A stretch of DNA of 23,195 nt. It comes from a virus. Positions within the stretch are counted from its first letter, which is position 1, and the number at the start of each line of letters is the position of its first letter. The position numbers and the translations under genes are program-made. The DNA lies in IMG/VR virus record IMGVR_UViG_3300023087_000112, positions 1-23,195 of that record, one strand, 5' to 3'. The notes under the pieces were generated by a model. It was not told the origin of the DNA. It ran no database searches and saw only the letters and a list, made by a program, of their open reading frames with translations. Shown here one piece after another: positions 15,753-23,150 of the stretch.

Positions 15753-16794
15753 GTCTAGATCAACAGCATTTTTTATCAACGGCGGAGCAGGCCGTGTAAT
15801 TCAATCTATTCCTGCATTTGAACTCTACGAAAAAGAAAACCCAGACGATAACTTTATTATTGTTTGTGAAGGTGGAATGGATTTTTATAAAGGACATCCT
15901 ACACTACACAAGCGAGCATATGACGTTTGGCATAAAAATCTTTTCGAAGATTATATCAAAGACAGAAATTGTGTAAGTCCTGAACCTTATCGTGTTTGGG
16001 AATATTATAATCAAAAAGCAAGTCTTGCACAAGCATTTGATATTGCTATTAATAACAAAGGACTACGTGATTTATCTTATGGAAAGGTATATCTAAACAA
16101 ACAAGAAATTGTACAAGCATACAATGTAGTCCAAGAAGTTAAAGCAAAAACAGGCTTTGATAAAGTTCTAGTTTTTCAGCCATTTGGACGCAGTGTTCAA
16201 AATATGGGCGAATTTATTATTGACCCAACAAGTCGCAGTTTTCATTTAAATGATGTTGTTGAAATTTGTAATAATATTAAAAAAGAATATGCTGTAATTC
16301 TAATGAGTGAGTTTCCAATTACACTAGATGATTCTGAAAATTCCAAATATCCAGTAGCAATGCCACAAATTCCAGATGCACGTATTTGGGCAGGAATTAT
16401 TGAAATTGCAGATCATTTCTTAGGATGCGACAGTTTAGGACAGCACTTAGCAAAAGCATTAACAAAAACAGCAACAGTTGTTACTGGTAGCACATTTCCA
16501 ATAAACATTAGTTACCCAGGAGATCCTGATTTTGATATTATTGACTTGGGTGACGGCAAGAGAACTTATAGTCCTATTCGTACTACTATGGAAGATTGGC
16601 AAGATAGATTAAATGATGAAGTTATGGAAATGACTGACGAGCAAAAGAAAGATCTTATTAATACTCTTAAGAAGCGTTTAGGCAAAAGTACAAAATTTAC
16701 AGGAACATATACTCCTGTAGAAGTACCACAACAAACATGCAGTCATGAACCTCAAGCACAACCAGCACAGATTTTAAACAGAACAGGACAGTAA
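15751..16794 (+). CDS. GT9-like (heptosyltransferase-like) glycosyltransferase
   Basis: I place the start at TTG 15751 because GGAGGA sits seven bases upstream; the ATG at 15736 would add MEDVF from within the hairpin and ribosome site. The 347-residue product begins STAFFINGGAGRVIQSIPAF, which resembles the GGIGDVIxxxPAL N-terminal motif of ADP-heptose:LPS heptosyltransferases (GT9, GT-B fold). A mid-protein strand-turn LVFQPFG follows, and residues about 219-247 read ADHFLGCDSLGQHLAKALTK, like the 'AD..IG.DSG..HLAAAL' donor-side motif. The C-terminal 30 residues are Pro/Gln-rich and probably disordered. It is the first gene of the enzyme operon and overlaps the next by one base (TAATG). The donor and acceptor cannot be told from sequence; similarity to GT9 is distant, so confidence is moderate. 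Confidence 0.65.
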   Translation: MSRSTAFFINGGAGRVIQSIPAFELYEKENPDDNFIIVCEGGMDFYKGHPTLHKRAYDVWHKNLFEDYIKDRNCVSPEPYRVWEYYNQKASLAQAFDIAINNKGLRDLSYGKVYLNKQEIVQAYNVVQEVKAKTGFDKVLVFQPFGRSVQNMGEFIIDPTSRSFHLNDVVEICNNIKKEYAVILMSEFPITLDDSENSKYPVAMPQIPDARIWAGIIEIADHFLGCDSLGQHLAKALTKTATVVTGSTFPINISYPGDPDFDIIDLGDGKRTYSPIRTTMEDWQDRLNDEVMEMTDEQKKDLINTLKKRLGKSTKFTGTYTPVEVPQQTCSHEPQAQPAQILNRTGQ

Positions 16795-17336
16795 TGGACT
16801 TTGATGATTATGCACATACATTGTTGCCTATGTACTACATAGAAACAAAATATAATAATTATGAAAAGTTTAAAAAGTTGTTTGAGTTAGAAGCAGAAAA
16901 TCATAGAGATAGTGGAGATTCTCTTGTTTTTTACTTGCAAAATTTTGAATATCCTGCTATAATAGACAGTGGAGAATATAAAAATTTTATTAAAACATGT
17001 GTAAAACATTTGCCTTACAAAAATGTAAAACATAAAAAAAGTTGGTGGGTAGATTATCCTAAGCATAGTTATGCAGGATTACATTCACATCAACCAGGCA
17101 GACAGTTTACATGTGTATTGTTTTTAGATGACTATGTAGATGATGAAGAACATCCACATGCAGGTTATCTTTATGCAGTACTAAACAATGGTAATAAAAT
17201 AACATATGAAGAATGGAAGCCTGAAGCAGGTAAATTGATAATATTAGATGGTAGAGTGTGGCACGGCACATATCCTACTAGACAACAACGAAAAGTGTTC
17301 GTAACTGATTTTGAATACGATATAGGAGAATTTTAA
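16794..17336 (+). CDS. 2-oxoglutarate/Fe(II)-dependent oxygenase, first of three
   Basis: This 180-residue protein has the pattern of the short 2OG-Fe(II) oxygenases found in marine phages: SWWVDYPKHSYAGLHSHQPG (His 97 and His 99), a strand FTCVLFLDD, PEAGKLIILDGRVWHGTYPT (His 157), then RKVFVTDF with Arg 166 placed to bind 2-oxoglutarate. The iron ligands would be His 97 or 99 and His 157 with a partner among them; an H-x-H start instead of H-x-D is seen in some families of this superfamily, but I cannot prove it is active. It would hydroxylate or otherwise oxidise a substrate using O2 and 2-oxoglutarate. It overlaps the upstream and downstream genes through TAATG. By eye it is more AT-rich than its neighbours, which may point to separate acquisition. 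Confidence 0.75.
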   Translation: MDFDDYAHTLLPMYYIETKYNNYEKFKKLFELEAENHRDSGDSLVFYLQNFEYPAIIDSGEYKNFIKTCVKHLPYKNVKHKKSWWVDYPKHSYAGLHSHQPGRQFTCVLFLDDYVDDEEHPHAGYLYAVLNNGNKITYEEWKPEAGKLIILDGRVWHGTYPTRQQRKVFVTDFEYDIGEF

Positions 17337-19135
17337 TGGCACAGTGGATAGCAGGTATTACACGAGGACACAACGGTGCAGTATGCCTGTTGAAAGATGG
17401 AGAACTAGTTTTTCATTTAGAAGAAGAAAGGCTATCAAGACAAAAGTATGATGGCGGTCCTTTAGCCGGCATGGTTAAAATTTTAGAATACACTGATAAA
17501 ATTGATTACCTTGTTATTGCACATACACAGCCTTTAAACGAAACAGCAGGAAAAATTGATTTTAGTGGCGACGATGTATACACAGGACTTGCTAGAAAAC
17601 TAGGATTAATTGACAGAAAGTACGAAGGCAGAGAACATCCACAAGTTATTGACTACGCATTTGTACATCACAAACTACATGCCGCTTGTGCATTTTATCG
17701 TTCAGGATTCGAAAGTGCAACAGCAGTTATTGTTGACGGTGCTGGCACGTTTATTCCAATGATGTTTGGTGAAGCTCAAGAAATGACTTGGGAATTAGAG
17801 ACTATTTTTAATTGTGAGTATCCTGCAAACTTTAAAACTCTAGTAAAGCATCAAGGCGGCCGCGGGCCATATATGGGTGCTAAAATGCAAGTTAGTTCAG
17901 AAAGAGAAGGCGAGTCCGGAACACATGAATTAGTAATTGATGATACAGCAGGCATTACTAAAGCATACGAAGCAGTAACACAGTACTGCGGTTGGCAGCC
18001 TATCGAAGCAGGAAAGACTATGGGACTAAGTCCATATGGTGCACCTAATGACGGCATTCCGCCTGTATACACAGATGATGGCGGCAACGAATGGGTAACT
18101 GCTAATAGAAATTTAATTATTCCTACATATCCAAACGGTGCAGTAGTAAACGAAAACAGATACGAAGCGTTAAAAACTCCAAACGAAGTTTATGAGAATA
18201 ATGAAGATTTAACTAAATTGCAAAGTCGCAGAGATATGGCGTATGCAGTACAAACAGAAAGTCAACAGCGTGTATTAGAACTTATTCTAAGAGCTGTAGA
18301 AATTACAGGTAATAAAAATGTTGTACTAAGCGGCGGCTACGGATTAAACTGTGTTGCTAACTATTTTTACTTAGAAGAATTAAATAAGCACGGAATTAAT
18401 TTATATGTAGAACCAATTAGTTCTGACGCAGGTACTTGTATTGGAGCCGCAATGTTACATTATCATCATACTATGCAAGACACAACAGTACGCCCTTATG
18501 CAGATAGTTTATATTTAGGTCCTGCATATTGTTACAGTGATGAACAAATTAACGACACTGTTGAAAAATATGACGCACATATTCAAGATACAACAGTTAA
18601 AGATGTTGTTAAATTGATGCGTGATAAAAACATTGTTGCTATGTTTCAAGGACGTTCTGAAAGCGGTCCTCGTGCATTAGGTAATAGAAGTTTAATGTTT
18701 GATCCAACATTTGAAGATGGTAAAGATTGGGTCAACCGTATCAAACGCCGCGAGTACTTCCGTCCGTTTGCTGGAAGTATTATGGCAGAATATGCTAATG
18801 ATTGGTTTGATATGCGTGGTAAAGAAGAAACACCACATATGATGTATGCAATGGATTGTCAACCTGGCGTTGAAGAAAAAATTCCAAGCATTATTCATGT
18901 TGATGGAACATGCCGTATTCAAACAGTTAAAGAAGAACATAATCCTCACTACTATGCAGTTATTAAAGAGTTTTACGAACAAACAGAAGTTCCAATTATC
19001 TTTAATACTTCATTCAATTTAGGTGGCGAACCTCTAGTAGAAACGCTTGATGATGCAGTAAGGACACTATACGAAAGTGATATTGAATACCTATATCTAG
19101 CAGAATATGGAAAGTTAATAACGGTGAAAAATTGA
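17336..19135 (+). CDS. NodU/TobZ-family O-carbamoyltransferase
   Basis: At 599 residues this is full length for the family, with AGGAG seven bases before the ATG. The N-terminal Kae1-like/ASKHA domain opens WIAGITRGHNGAVCLL; His 12 matches the catalytic His of the GHDGA motif. FVHHKLHAACAFYRS (His 111, His 115) and VIVDGAG (Asp 134) match the metal-binding residues. LSGGYGLNCVAN and AGTCIGAAM follow in the nucleotide-binding region. The C-terminal carbamoyltransferase domain begins near residue 437 with FQGRSESGPRALGNRSLM, then REYFRPFAGSIM, HVDGTCRIQTV and FNTSFNLGGEPLVET. Members use carbamoyl phosphate and ATP to make carbamoyl adenylate, and carbamoylate a hydroxyl on a sugar, antibiotic or Nod factor. 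A phage member has been reported to carbamoylate 5-hydroxymethylcytosine. The acceptor here is unknown; it may be a hydroxyl made by a neighbouring oxygenase. Confidence 0.95.
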   Translation: MAQWIAGITRGHNGAVCLLKDGELVFHLEEERLSRQKYDGGPLAGMVKILEYTDKIDYLVIAHTQPLNETAGKIDFSGDDVYTGLARKLGLIDRKYEGREHPQVIDYAFVHHKLHAACAFYRSGFESATAVIVDGAGTFIPMMFGEAQEMTWELETIFNCEYPANFKTLVKHQGGRGPYMGAKMQVSSEREGESGTHELVIDDTAGITKAYEAVTQYCGWQPIEAGKTMGLSPYGAPNDGIPPVYTDDGGNEWVTANRNLIIPTYPNGAVVNENRYEALKTPNEVYENNEDLTKLQSRRDMAYAVQTESQQRVLELILRAVEITGNKNVVLSGGYGLNCVANYFYLEELNKHGINLYVEPISSDAGTCIGAAMLHYHHTMQDTTVRPYADSLYLGPAYCYSDEQINDTVEKYDAHIQDTTVKDVVKLMRDKNIVAMFQGRSESGPRALGNRSLMFDPTFEDGKDWVNRIKRREYFRPFAGSIMAEYANDWFDMRGKEETPHMMYAMDCQPGVEEKIPSIIHVDGTCRIQTVKEEHNPHYYAVIKEFYEQTEVPIIFNTSFNLGGEPLVETLDDAVRTLYESDIEYLYLAEYGKLITVKN

Positions 19136-19887
19136 TGCAACTTAAAAAACAAATCTTAGACAAAATCAAGGATGATTTTTCTGACACATTTGAATTGCAA
19201 AGACAATATAGAAGCCATCCTGGATACAGTAAATTAGAAATTCCAAACTTTTTGCCTCTTGATATTGTACAAGAAATGGCAAAAGAACTAGATGATTTAC
19301 CTTTAGAACAAGGCAAAAAATTTACTCGTGCAGGTAGTTGTATGTACGAATACAACAATGTAGATATTACTCCTGTTCAAGACGAAGTAATTAGTGCGTT
19401 TCATAGTAGTACATTTATTAAATGGTTACAAGAAGTAACTGATACTGTAGACTTAATTCCAGATCCTCATTTAGTTGGTGCAGGTTATGCGAAATCTTAT
19501 GCCGGAGACAGTTTAAAAGTACACACAGATTTTAACTGGAATGAGCAATTGAGATTACATAGACGTTTAAGTGTTATTGTCTATCTTAACGAAGACTGGG
19601 ATGAAAAATGGGGAGGCAACTTAGACTTTTATGATACAGAAAGAAAAAATATTTTAAGTAGGGTAATTCCTGGTGCAGGTAATTTAGTAGTTTGGAGTTA
19701 TGACAATTTAGCATTTCATGGTTACCCAGAACCAATGACAAACCCTGAAGGTACTTGTCGTAAGAATCTTAGGCTTTTTTATTATGTAAGTAATGCACAG
19801 CACGATGACAAGTTTCCTCCGCATCGTAGTTTGTATTGGTTTGATGAAAAAGAAAAGGCACCGTACGATAAACCATGGTTAAAATAA
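19135..19887 (+). CDS. Prolyl-4-hydroxylase-like 2OG-Fe(II) oxygenase, second of three
   Basis: The start is ATG 19135, overlapping the upstream stop as TGATG; the TTG one codon earlier is less likely. The 250-residue product has the canonical jelly-roll motif: LKVHTDF (His 130, Asp 132), LSVIVYLNEDWDEKWGGNLDFYD, PGAGNLVVW, FHGYPEPM (His 195) and RKNLRLFYYV (Arg 209 or Lys 210 for 2-oxoglutarate). This is close to the prolyl 4-hydroxylase/Tpa1-like group, whose members hydroxylate proline in peptides or act on small molecules. All iron ligands are present, so it should be active. It sits between the carbamoyltransferase and another oxygenase and overlaps the next gene by 13 bases. The substrate could be a free amino acid, a nucleobase, a sugar or a peptide. 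Confidence 0.85.
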   Translation: MQLKKQILDKIKDDFSDTFELQRQYRSHPGYSKLEIPNFLPLDIVQEMAKELDDLPLEQGKKFTRAGSCMYEYNNVDITPVQDEVISAFHSSTFIKWLQEVTDTVDLIPDPHLVGAGYAKSYAGDSLKVHTDFNWNEQLRLHRRLSVIVYLNEDWDEKWGGNLDFYDTERKNILSRVIPGAGNLVVWSYDNLAFHGYPEPMTNPEGTCRKNLRLFYYVSNAQHDDKFPPHRSLYWFDEKEKAPYDKPWLK

Positions 19888-20387
19888 CACTTCCAGAATT
19901 TAATTATAAACAGTTACCTTGGCAAGAAGAAGATAACGTTAGTTCACACGGCAGAGCAAAAGAGTTTGAAGAACAAAATGCGTTATACAGACGTGTAGGA
20001 TATACTTCAGAAAATACCACATACTTTCGTGCATTTGCTGTAACTAATGACATTCATGACTTTTGTAAAACTTTATTTCCTCGTTATAGTGTGGGCATTA
20101 TGAAACAACCGCCTGGACAAACACTACCTAGCCATGAAGATACTTTTTTTAAGTTTGCTAAAGAACACGATGTAGATCCTTATGAATGTATTAGAGTAAA
20201 CATATTTCTTGAAGATTGGCAAAGTGGACATTATTTTGAAATAAATGAAAATTCGGTCTTGCATTGGAAGCGAGGTGATGCTATAATAATAGCAAGAGAT
20301 GAACCTCATTTAAGTGGTAATATGGGATTAACAAACAAATACACTATGCAAGTAACTGGAGTAAGAAATGAATTTACGAGGTGCTAA
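19875..20387 (+). CDS. Asp/Asn-hydroxylase-like 2OG oxygenase, third of three
   Basis: The 170-residue product shows PGQTLPSHEDTF (His 87, Asp 89), IRVNIFLEDWQSGHYFEIN, LHWKRGDAIII and a second ligand in EPHLSGNMG (His 145), followed by KYTMQVTG. The order H-x-D...WKxGD...PHxxxNxG..x-R/K-Y-x-x-Q-V-T-G is that of small 2OG/Fe(II) oxygenases related to aspartyl/asparaginyl hydroxylases that are frequent in T4-like marine phages. The usual 2OG-binding Arg is replaced by Lys 155 or bound elsewhere. The gene overlaps its neighbours by 13 and 20 bases, and no clear ribosome site lies at the right distance, so it probably depends on translational coupling. The substrate is unknown. Confidence 0.75.
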   Translation: MVKITLPEFNYKQLPWQEEDNVSSHGRAKEFEEQNALYRRVGYTSENTTYFRAFAVTNDIHDFCKTLFPRYSVGIMKQPPGQTLPSHEDTFFKFAKEHDVDPYECIRVNIFLEDWQSGHYFEINENSVLHWKRGDAIIIARDEPHLSGNMGLTNKYTMQVTGVRNEFTRC

Positions 20388-21240
20388 ACCTTTAGTTGAT
20401 ACGAGTATTAAAAACTTTATCAACAAAATTGATTTAACTGATGCACTATACGATGAAGACTTGCCTAACACATTTAAAGAAAAGTTTTTTAATTGGATTA
20501 ACAGCAGTAAATTAAACACACTAGACGGATTAGAATCTTTTTCTAATAGACAACTTTGTGCTGGAACTGCTCAAGCATTTGATCATTGGTATTGGCGTCA
20601 TAAAAATAGAACTATTAGATTCTTTAAAGGCGAATTTATGTATCATAGTGCGGTATTAAAGCATGGTGGTACATATGCTTATATTGAAGATAGAAAACTA
20701 CAGCCTAACGATGCTGTAGTAATTAGTGTTCCTTTTTCAGACTGGGGCAAACAGCGTGAAGATTTAGAATACTATTTGTATAATTGCTGTGCTATGGATA
20801 TTCCTGTGCTATTAGATTTTGCATATTATCCCTGCACAAAAAATATTAACTTAGATTTAGACAAATTTAAGTGTGTAGACACAGTTACATTTTCAATTTC
20901 AAAAGCATTTTACGGTGCTGAATTTTTACGTGTAGGTATGCGTTTAGAACGTGAACATCGTGATGACGGACTAGATGTTATTAATGATGTTGAAATGTTA
21001 AATCGTCCAAGTTTAAAGATTGCACTAGAACTTATCAATAACTATAGTGTAGATCACAACTGGATGTTGTTCGAAACATTGTATAAAAGTGTATGCGAAC
21101 AAAATTATTTAAAAGAAACAGATTGTATTATGTTTGGCTTAGGCGGTGAAGAGTATGCAGAATACAATAGAGGCACAGATGTTAATCGAGTTTGTGTTTC
21201 AGAATTAATAGGAGAAAGATTGAATGACAGTAGTAAGTAG
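20368..21240 (+). CDS. Compact PLP-dependent aminotransferase-like protein
   Basis: A GGAG sits six bases before the ATG. The 290-residue product has fold-type-I aminotransferase marks: CAGTAQAFDHWY (cofactor-binding turn near 64-75), a strand AVVISVPFSDWG, VLLDFAYYP (Asp 150 for the pyridine nitrogen, with Tyr 153/154) and TFSISKAFYGAEFLRVGMRL, where Lys 179 would form the Schiff base and Arg 188 would contact phosphate. It is shorter than the roughly 350-400 residues usual for class I/II aminotransferases: it starts late and has a reduced C-terminal small domain, and I saw no clear substrate-carboxylate Arg at the end. It could be a minimal aminotransferase, a decarboxylase or lyase of the same fold, or a non-catalytic relative. 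It overlaps the amidinotransferase gene by 17 bases, which suggests that it makes the amine that enzyme uses. Confidence 0.7.
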   Translation: MNLRGAKPLVDTSIKNFINKIDLTDALYDEDLPNTFKEKFFNWINSSKLNTLDGLESFSNRQLCAGTAQAFDHWYWRHKNRTIRFFKGEFMYHSAVLKHGGTYAYIEDRKLQPNDAVVISVPFSDWGKQREDLEYYLYNCCAMDIPVLLDFAYYPCTKNINLDLDKFKCVDTVTFSISKAFYGAEFLRVGMRLEREHRDDGLDVINDVEMLNRPSLKIALELINNYSVDHNWMLFETLYKSVCEQNYLKETDCIMFGLGGEEYAEYNRGTDVNRVCVSELIGERLNDSSK

Positions 21241-22285
21241 TCACAACGACTGGGATCCATTAGAGGAAGTGTTTGTAGGCATTGCAGACCATGCACGTAT
21301 TCCTACAGTAGATAAATCAACACACTCGTTTGGTTTTGCAGATTGCGAATGGGATCATATTAAGGATCTTGAAGGTCCATCACCGCAGTGGGTTATTGAC
21401 GAAGCAAATGAAGACTTAGATAACTTTGCTAATGTACTAAAAGGATTAGGTGTTAAAGTAAGACGTCCAGAGTCAATTGATCACTCAAAAGAGTTTAGTT
21501 CTCCTGATTGGAAAACTACAGGTTGGTATACATATTGTCCACGTGATTTGTTGTTGCCGTTAGACAATTTAATTATTGATTGTCCTGGTGCTATGCGAGC
21601 AAGACAATATGAAACAACAGCATATAGAGAATTTCTATACGAAGCAATGGAAGGCGGTTCACAATGGATTAGTGCTCCGCGTCCTAAACTGCTAGACGAA
21701 AGTTATCAATTAGAAGATTTAAGTATTCCAACCCTTGTAAACAAAGAGATTGTATTTGATGCACCTAACGTAGTGCGTTTAGGTAATGACTTGTTGTATC
21801 AAGTTTCAAACTCAGGCACATTGTTAGGTGGACAGTGGCTTAAAACTATTCTTGAACCACTAGGTTATCGTATCCATCTAGCAGAAAAGTTTTATAGTTA
21901 CTCACATTTTGATTCAACTGTTATTCCACTACGTCCTGGACTAGTATTGTTTAACGGTGATAGAATTACACCTGATTGGTATCCACCAATTTTTGAATCA
22001 TGGGATAAGATTTTCTTCCCAGGCGATAAAGTACATGACATTGGTACTAACTTGCCTAATGGTGTTTCACCTTGTAGTAAGTATATTGGCTTAAACTTTA
22101 TGAGTGTAAATGAAGAACTTGTTATTTGTGATGAAAATCAACACGAATTACGTAAAGTATTAGATCAACACGGTATTGAATCTATTGGTTTGCCAATGCG
22201 TCAAGCACGTACACTAAGTGGTGGCTTCCATTGTGTAACACTTGATACAAAACGCAAAGGTTCTAGGGAAGATTATTTTGCGTGA
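21224..22285 (+). CDS. Amidinotransferase (glycine/inosamine-phosphate type)
   Basis: The 353-residue length is normal for the family, and AGGAG lies nine bases before the ATG. SSHNDWDPLEEVFVG is the usual N-terminal signature. YCPRDLLLPLDNLIID and GAMRARQYE correspond to the conserved substrate-pocket strand of L-arginine:glycine amidinotransferase and StrB1. The catalytic triad is visible as FDAPNVVRLGND (Asp 179), SHFDSTV (His 228) and SGGFHCVTLDTKR (Cys 337 nucleophile). The reaction is transfer of the amidino group of arginine to an amine, giving a guanidino compound and ornithine. Relatives act in creatine, streptomycin, cylindrospermopsin and saxitoxin synthesis. The acceptor here is not known; the aminotransferase-like gene upstream may supply it. 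It overlaps the next gene by eight bases. Confidence 0.93.
   Translation: MTVVSSHNDWDPLEEVFVGIADHARIPTVDKSTHSFGFADCEWDHIKDLEGPSPQWVIDEANEDLDNFANVLKGLGVKVRRPESIDHSKEFSSPDWKTTGWYTYCPRDLLLPLDNLIIDCPGAMRARQYETTAYREFLYEAMEGGSQWISAPRPKLLDESYQLEDLSIPTLVNKEIVFDAPNVVRLGNDLLYQVSNSGTLLGGQWLKTILEPLGYRIHLAEKFYSYSHFDSTVIPLRPGLVLFNGDRITPDWYPPIFESWDKIFFPGDKVHDIGTNLPNGVSPCSKYIGLNFMSVNEELVICDENQHELRKVLDQHGIESIGLPMRQARTLSGGFHCVTLDTKRKGSREDYFA
22265..22269 (+). promoter_or_regulatory. Shine-Dalgarno AGGGA for a TTG start
   Basis: AGGGA lies eight bases before TTG 22278, within the 3' end of the amidinotransferase gene. It favours TTG 22278 over TTG 22242 (no ribosome site) and over ATG 22323, which would remove the first core strand. 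Confidence 0.5.
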
Positions 22286-23150
22286 TGGCAATAGAGGACA
22301 TTGGCTACCATTTTTAGAATGGATGATCACAACCAGTTGCGACCTGGCTTGCCCTGGTTGTGATCGTTTTATTGATTATAATCATAACTGGACTGAAAGT
22401 TACGAAGATATTGATAAAAATATGTCCTTTTGGTCTAAGCATTTAGACCCAGATAACTTAACATTAATTGGCGGCGAGCCATTATTGCACCCTTACATTT
22501 ACGATATTATTCGTAGCACACGTAAATATTTTGATCATGCTACTATTGAAGTATACACTAATGGGTTATTATTTCCAAAAAGACCTAAACTAATTGATCT
22601 GTTGCTCGAATTAGGCAACGCTAAAATTAGTTTAACGTATCATAATCAAAATCCTGAAGTAAGAGCTATAATTGACAGAAATATTAAAAAATATATTTTT
22701 AAACATTATGGCTTTTATCAAACAACTCCTAATACTTGGCAATACAAAGATATAATCTTTGAAACAACTGATCCTACACAAGGCGGTTGGTATGATTATA
22801 GACAAAACTTACAAGGTGTTTTAAAGCCGTGGACAGATAACGATCCTGAAAGTAGTTATTCTAAATGTATGGCTAATGTTTATCCAATAATTTATAAAAA
22901 CAGATTATATAAATGCCCGCCTATTAGTATGTTAGAAACACACTTAACAAAAAGTTTACAATTAGATGATCCAGACTGGGCACCTTATTTAGAATATAAA
23001 GGATTAGGGACAGACTTTGAAGAACAAGATTTAGACAATTTTATCAACAACATTCAAAAGCCGCATGATATCTGTGCTATGTGTCCTGCTAATCCTCAGC
23101 TAAAAGCACAAGAAGAAGCAATAGTAAAACATAAGATACAAAAACTATGA
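22278..23150 (+). CDS. Radical SAM protein with extra C-terminal cysteines
   Basis: The start is placed at TTG 22278 with AGGGA upstream; the frame is open further to TTG 22242, while ATG 22323 would cut strand 1 of the barrel. The 290-residue product has FLEWMITTSCDLACPGCDRF, giving the CxxxCxxC cluster motif (Cys 21, 25, 28) that binds the [4Fe-4S] cluster and S-adenosylmethionine. LTLIGGEPLLHP (the GGEP motif) and IEVYTNGLLF follow. The C-terminal part holds SKCMANVYP, LYKCPPISM and ICAMCPAN, an arrangement like SPASM/Twitch auxiliary-cluster domains. Such enzymes perform radical epimerisation, dehydrogenation, C-C or C-S bond formation, on peptides or small molecules. No small precursor-peptide gene is visible in this window, so a small-molecule or nucleotide substrate is as likely as a peptide. 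It overlaps both neighbours. Confidence 0.88.
   Translation: MRDGNRGHWLPFLEWMITTSCDLACPGCDRFIDYNHNWTESYEDIDKNMSFWSKHLDPDNLTLIGGEPLLHPYIYDIIRSTRKYFDHATIEVYTNGLLFPKRPKLIDLLLELGNAKISLTYHNQNPEVRAIIDRNIKKYIFKHYGFYQTTPNTWQYKDIIFETTDPTQGGWYDYRQNLQGVLKPWTDNDPESSYSKCMANVYPIIYKNRLYKCPPISMLETHLTKSLQLDDPDWAPYLEYKGLGTDFEEQDLDNFINNIQKPHDICAMCPANPQLKAQEEAIVKHKIQKL

Noticed and set aside
17336-19135. TsaD/Kae1 tRNA-modification enzyme
   Set aside because: The Kae1-like N-terminal fold is followed by a full carbamoyltransferase C-terminal domain (GPRALGNRS, HVDG, NTSFN), which TsaD lacks.
17336-22285. Saxitoxin-type biosynthesis cluster (amidinotransferase, carbamoyltransferase, oxygenases)
   Set aside because: The SxtA-type polyketide synthase is absent, and these enzyme families are shared by many other pathways; only the general chemistry is comparable.
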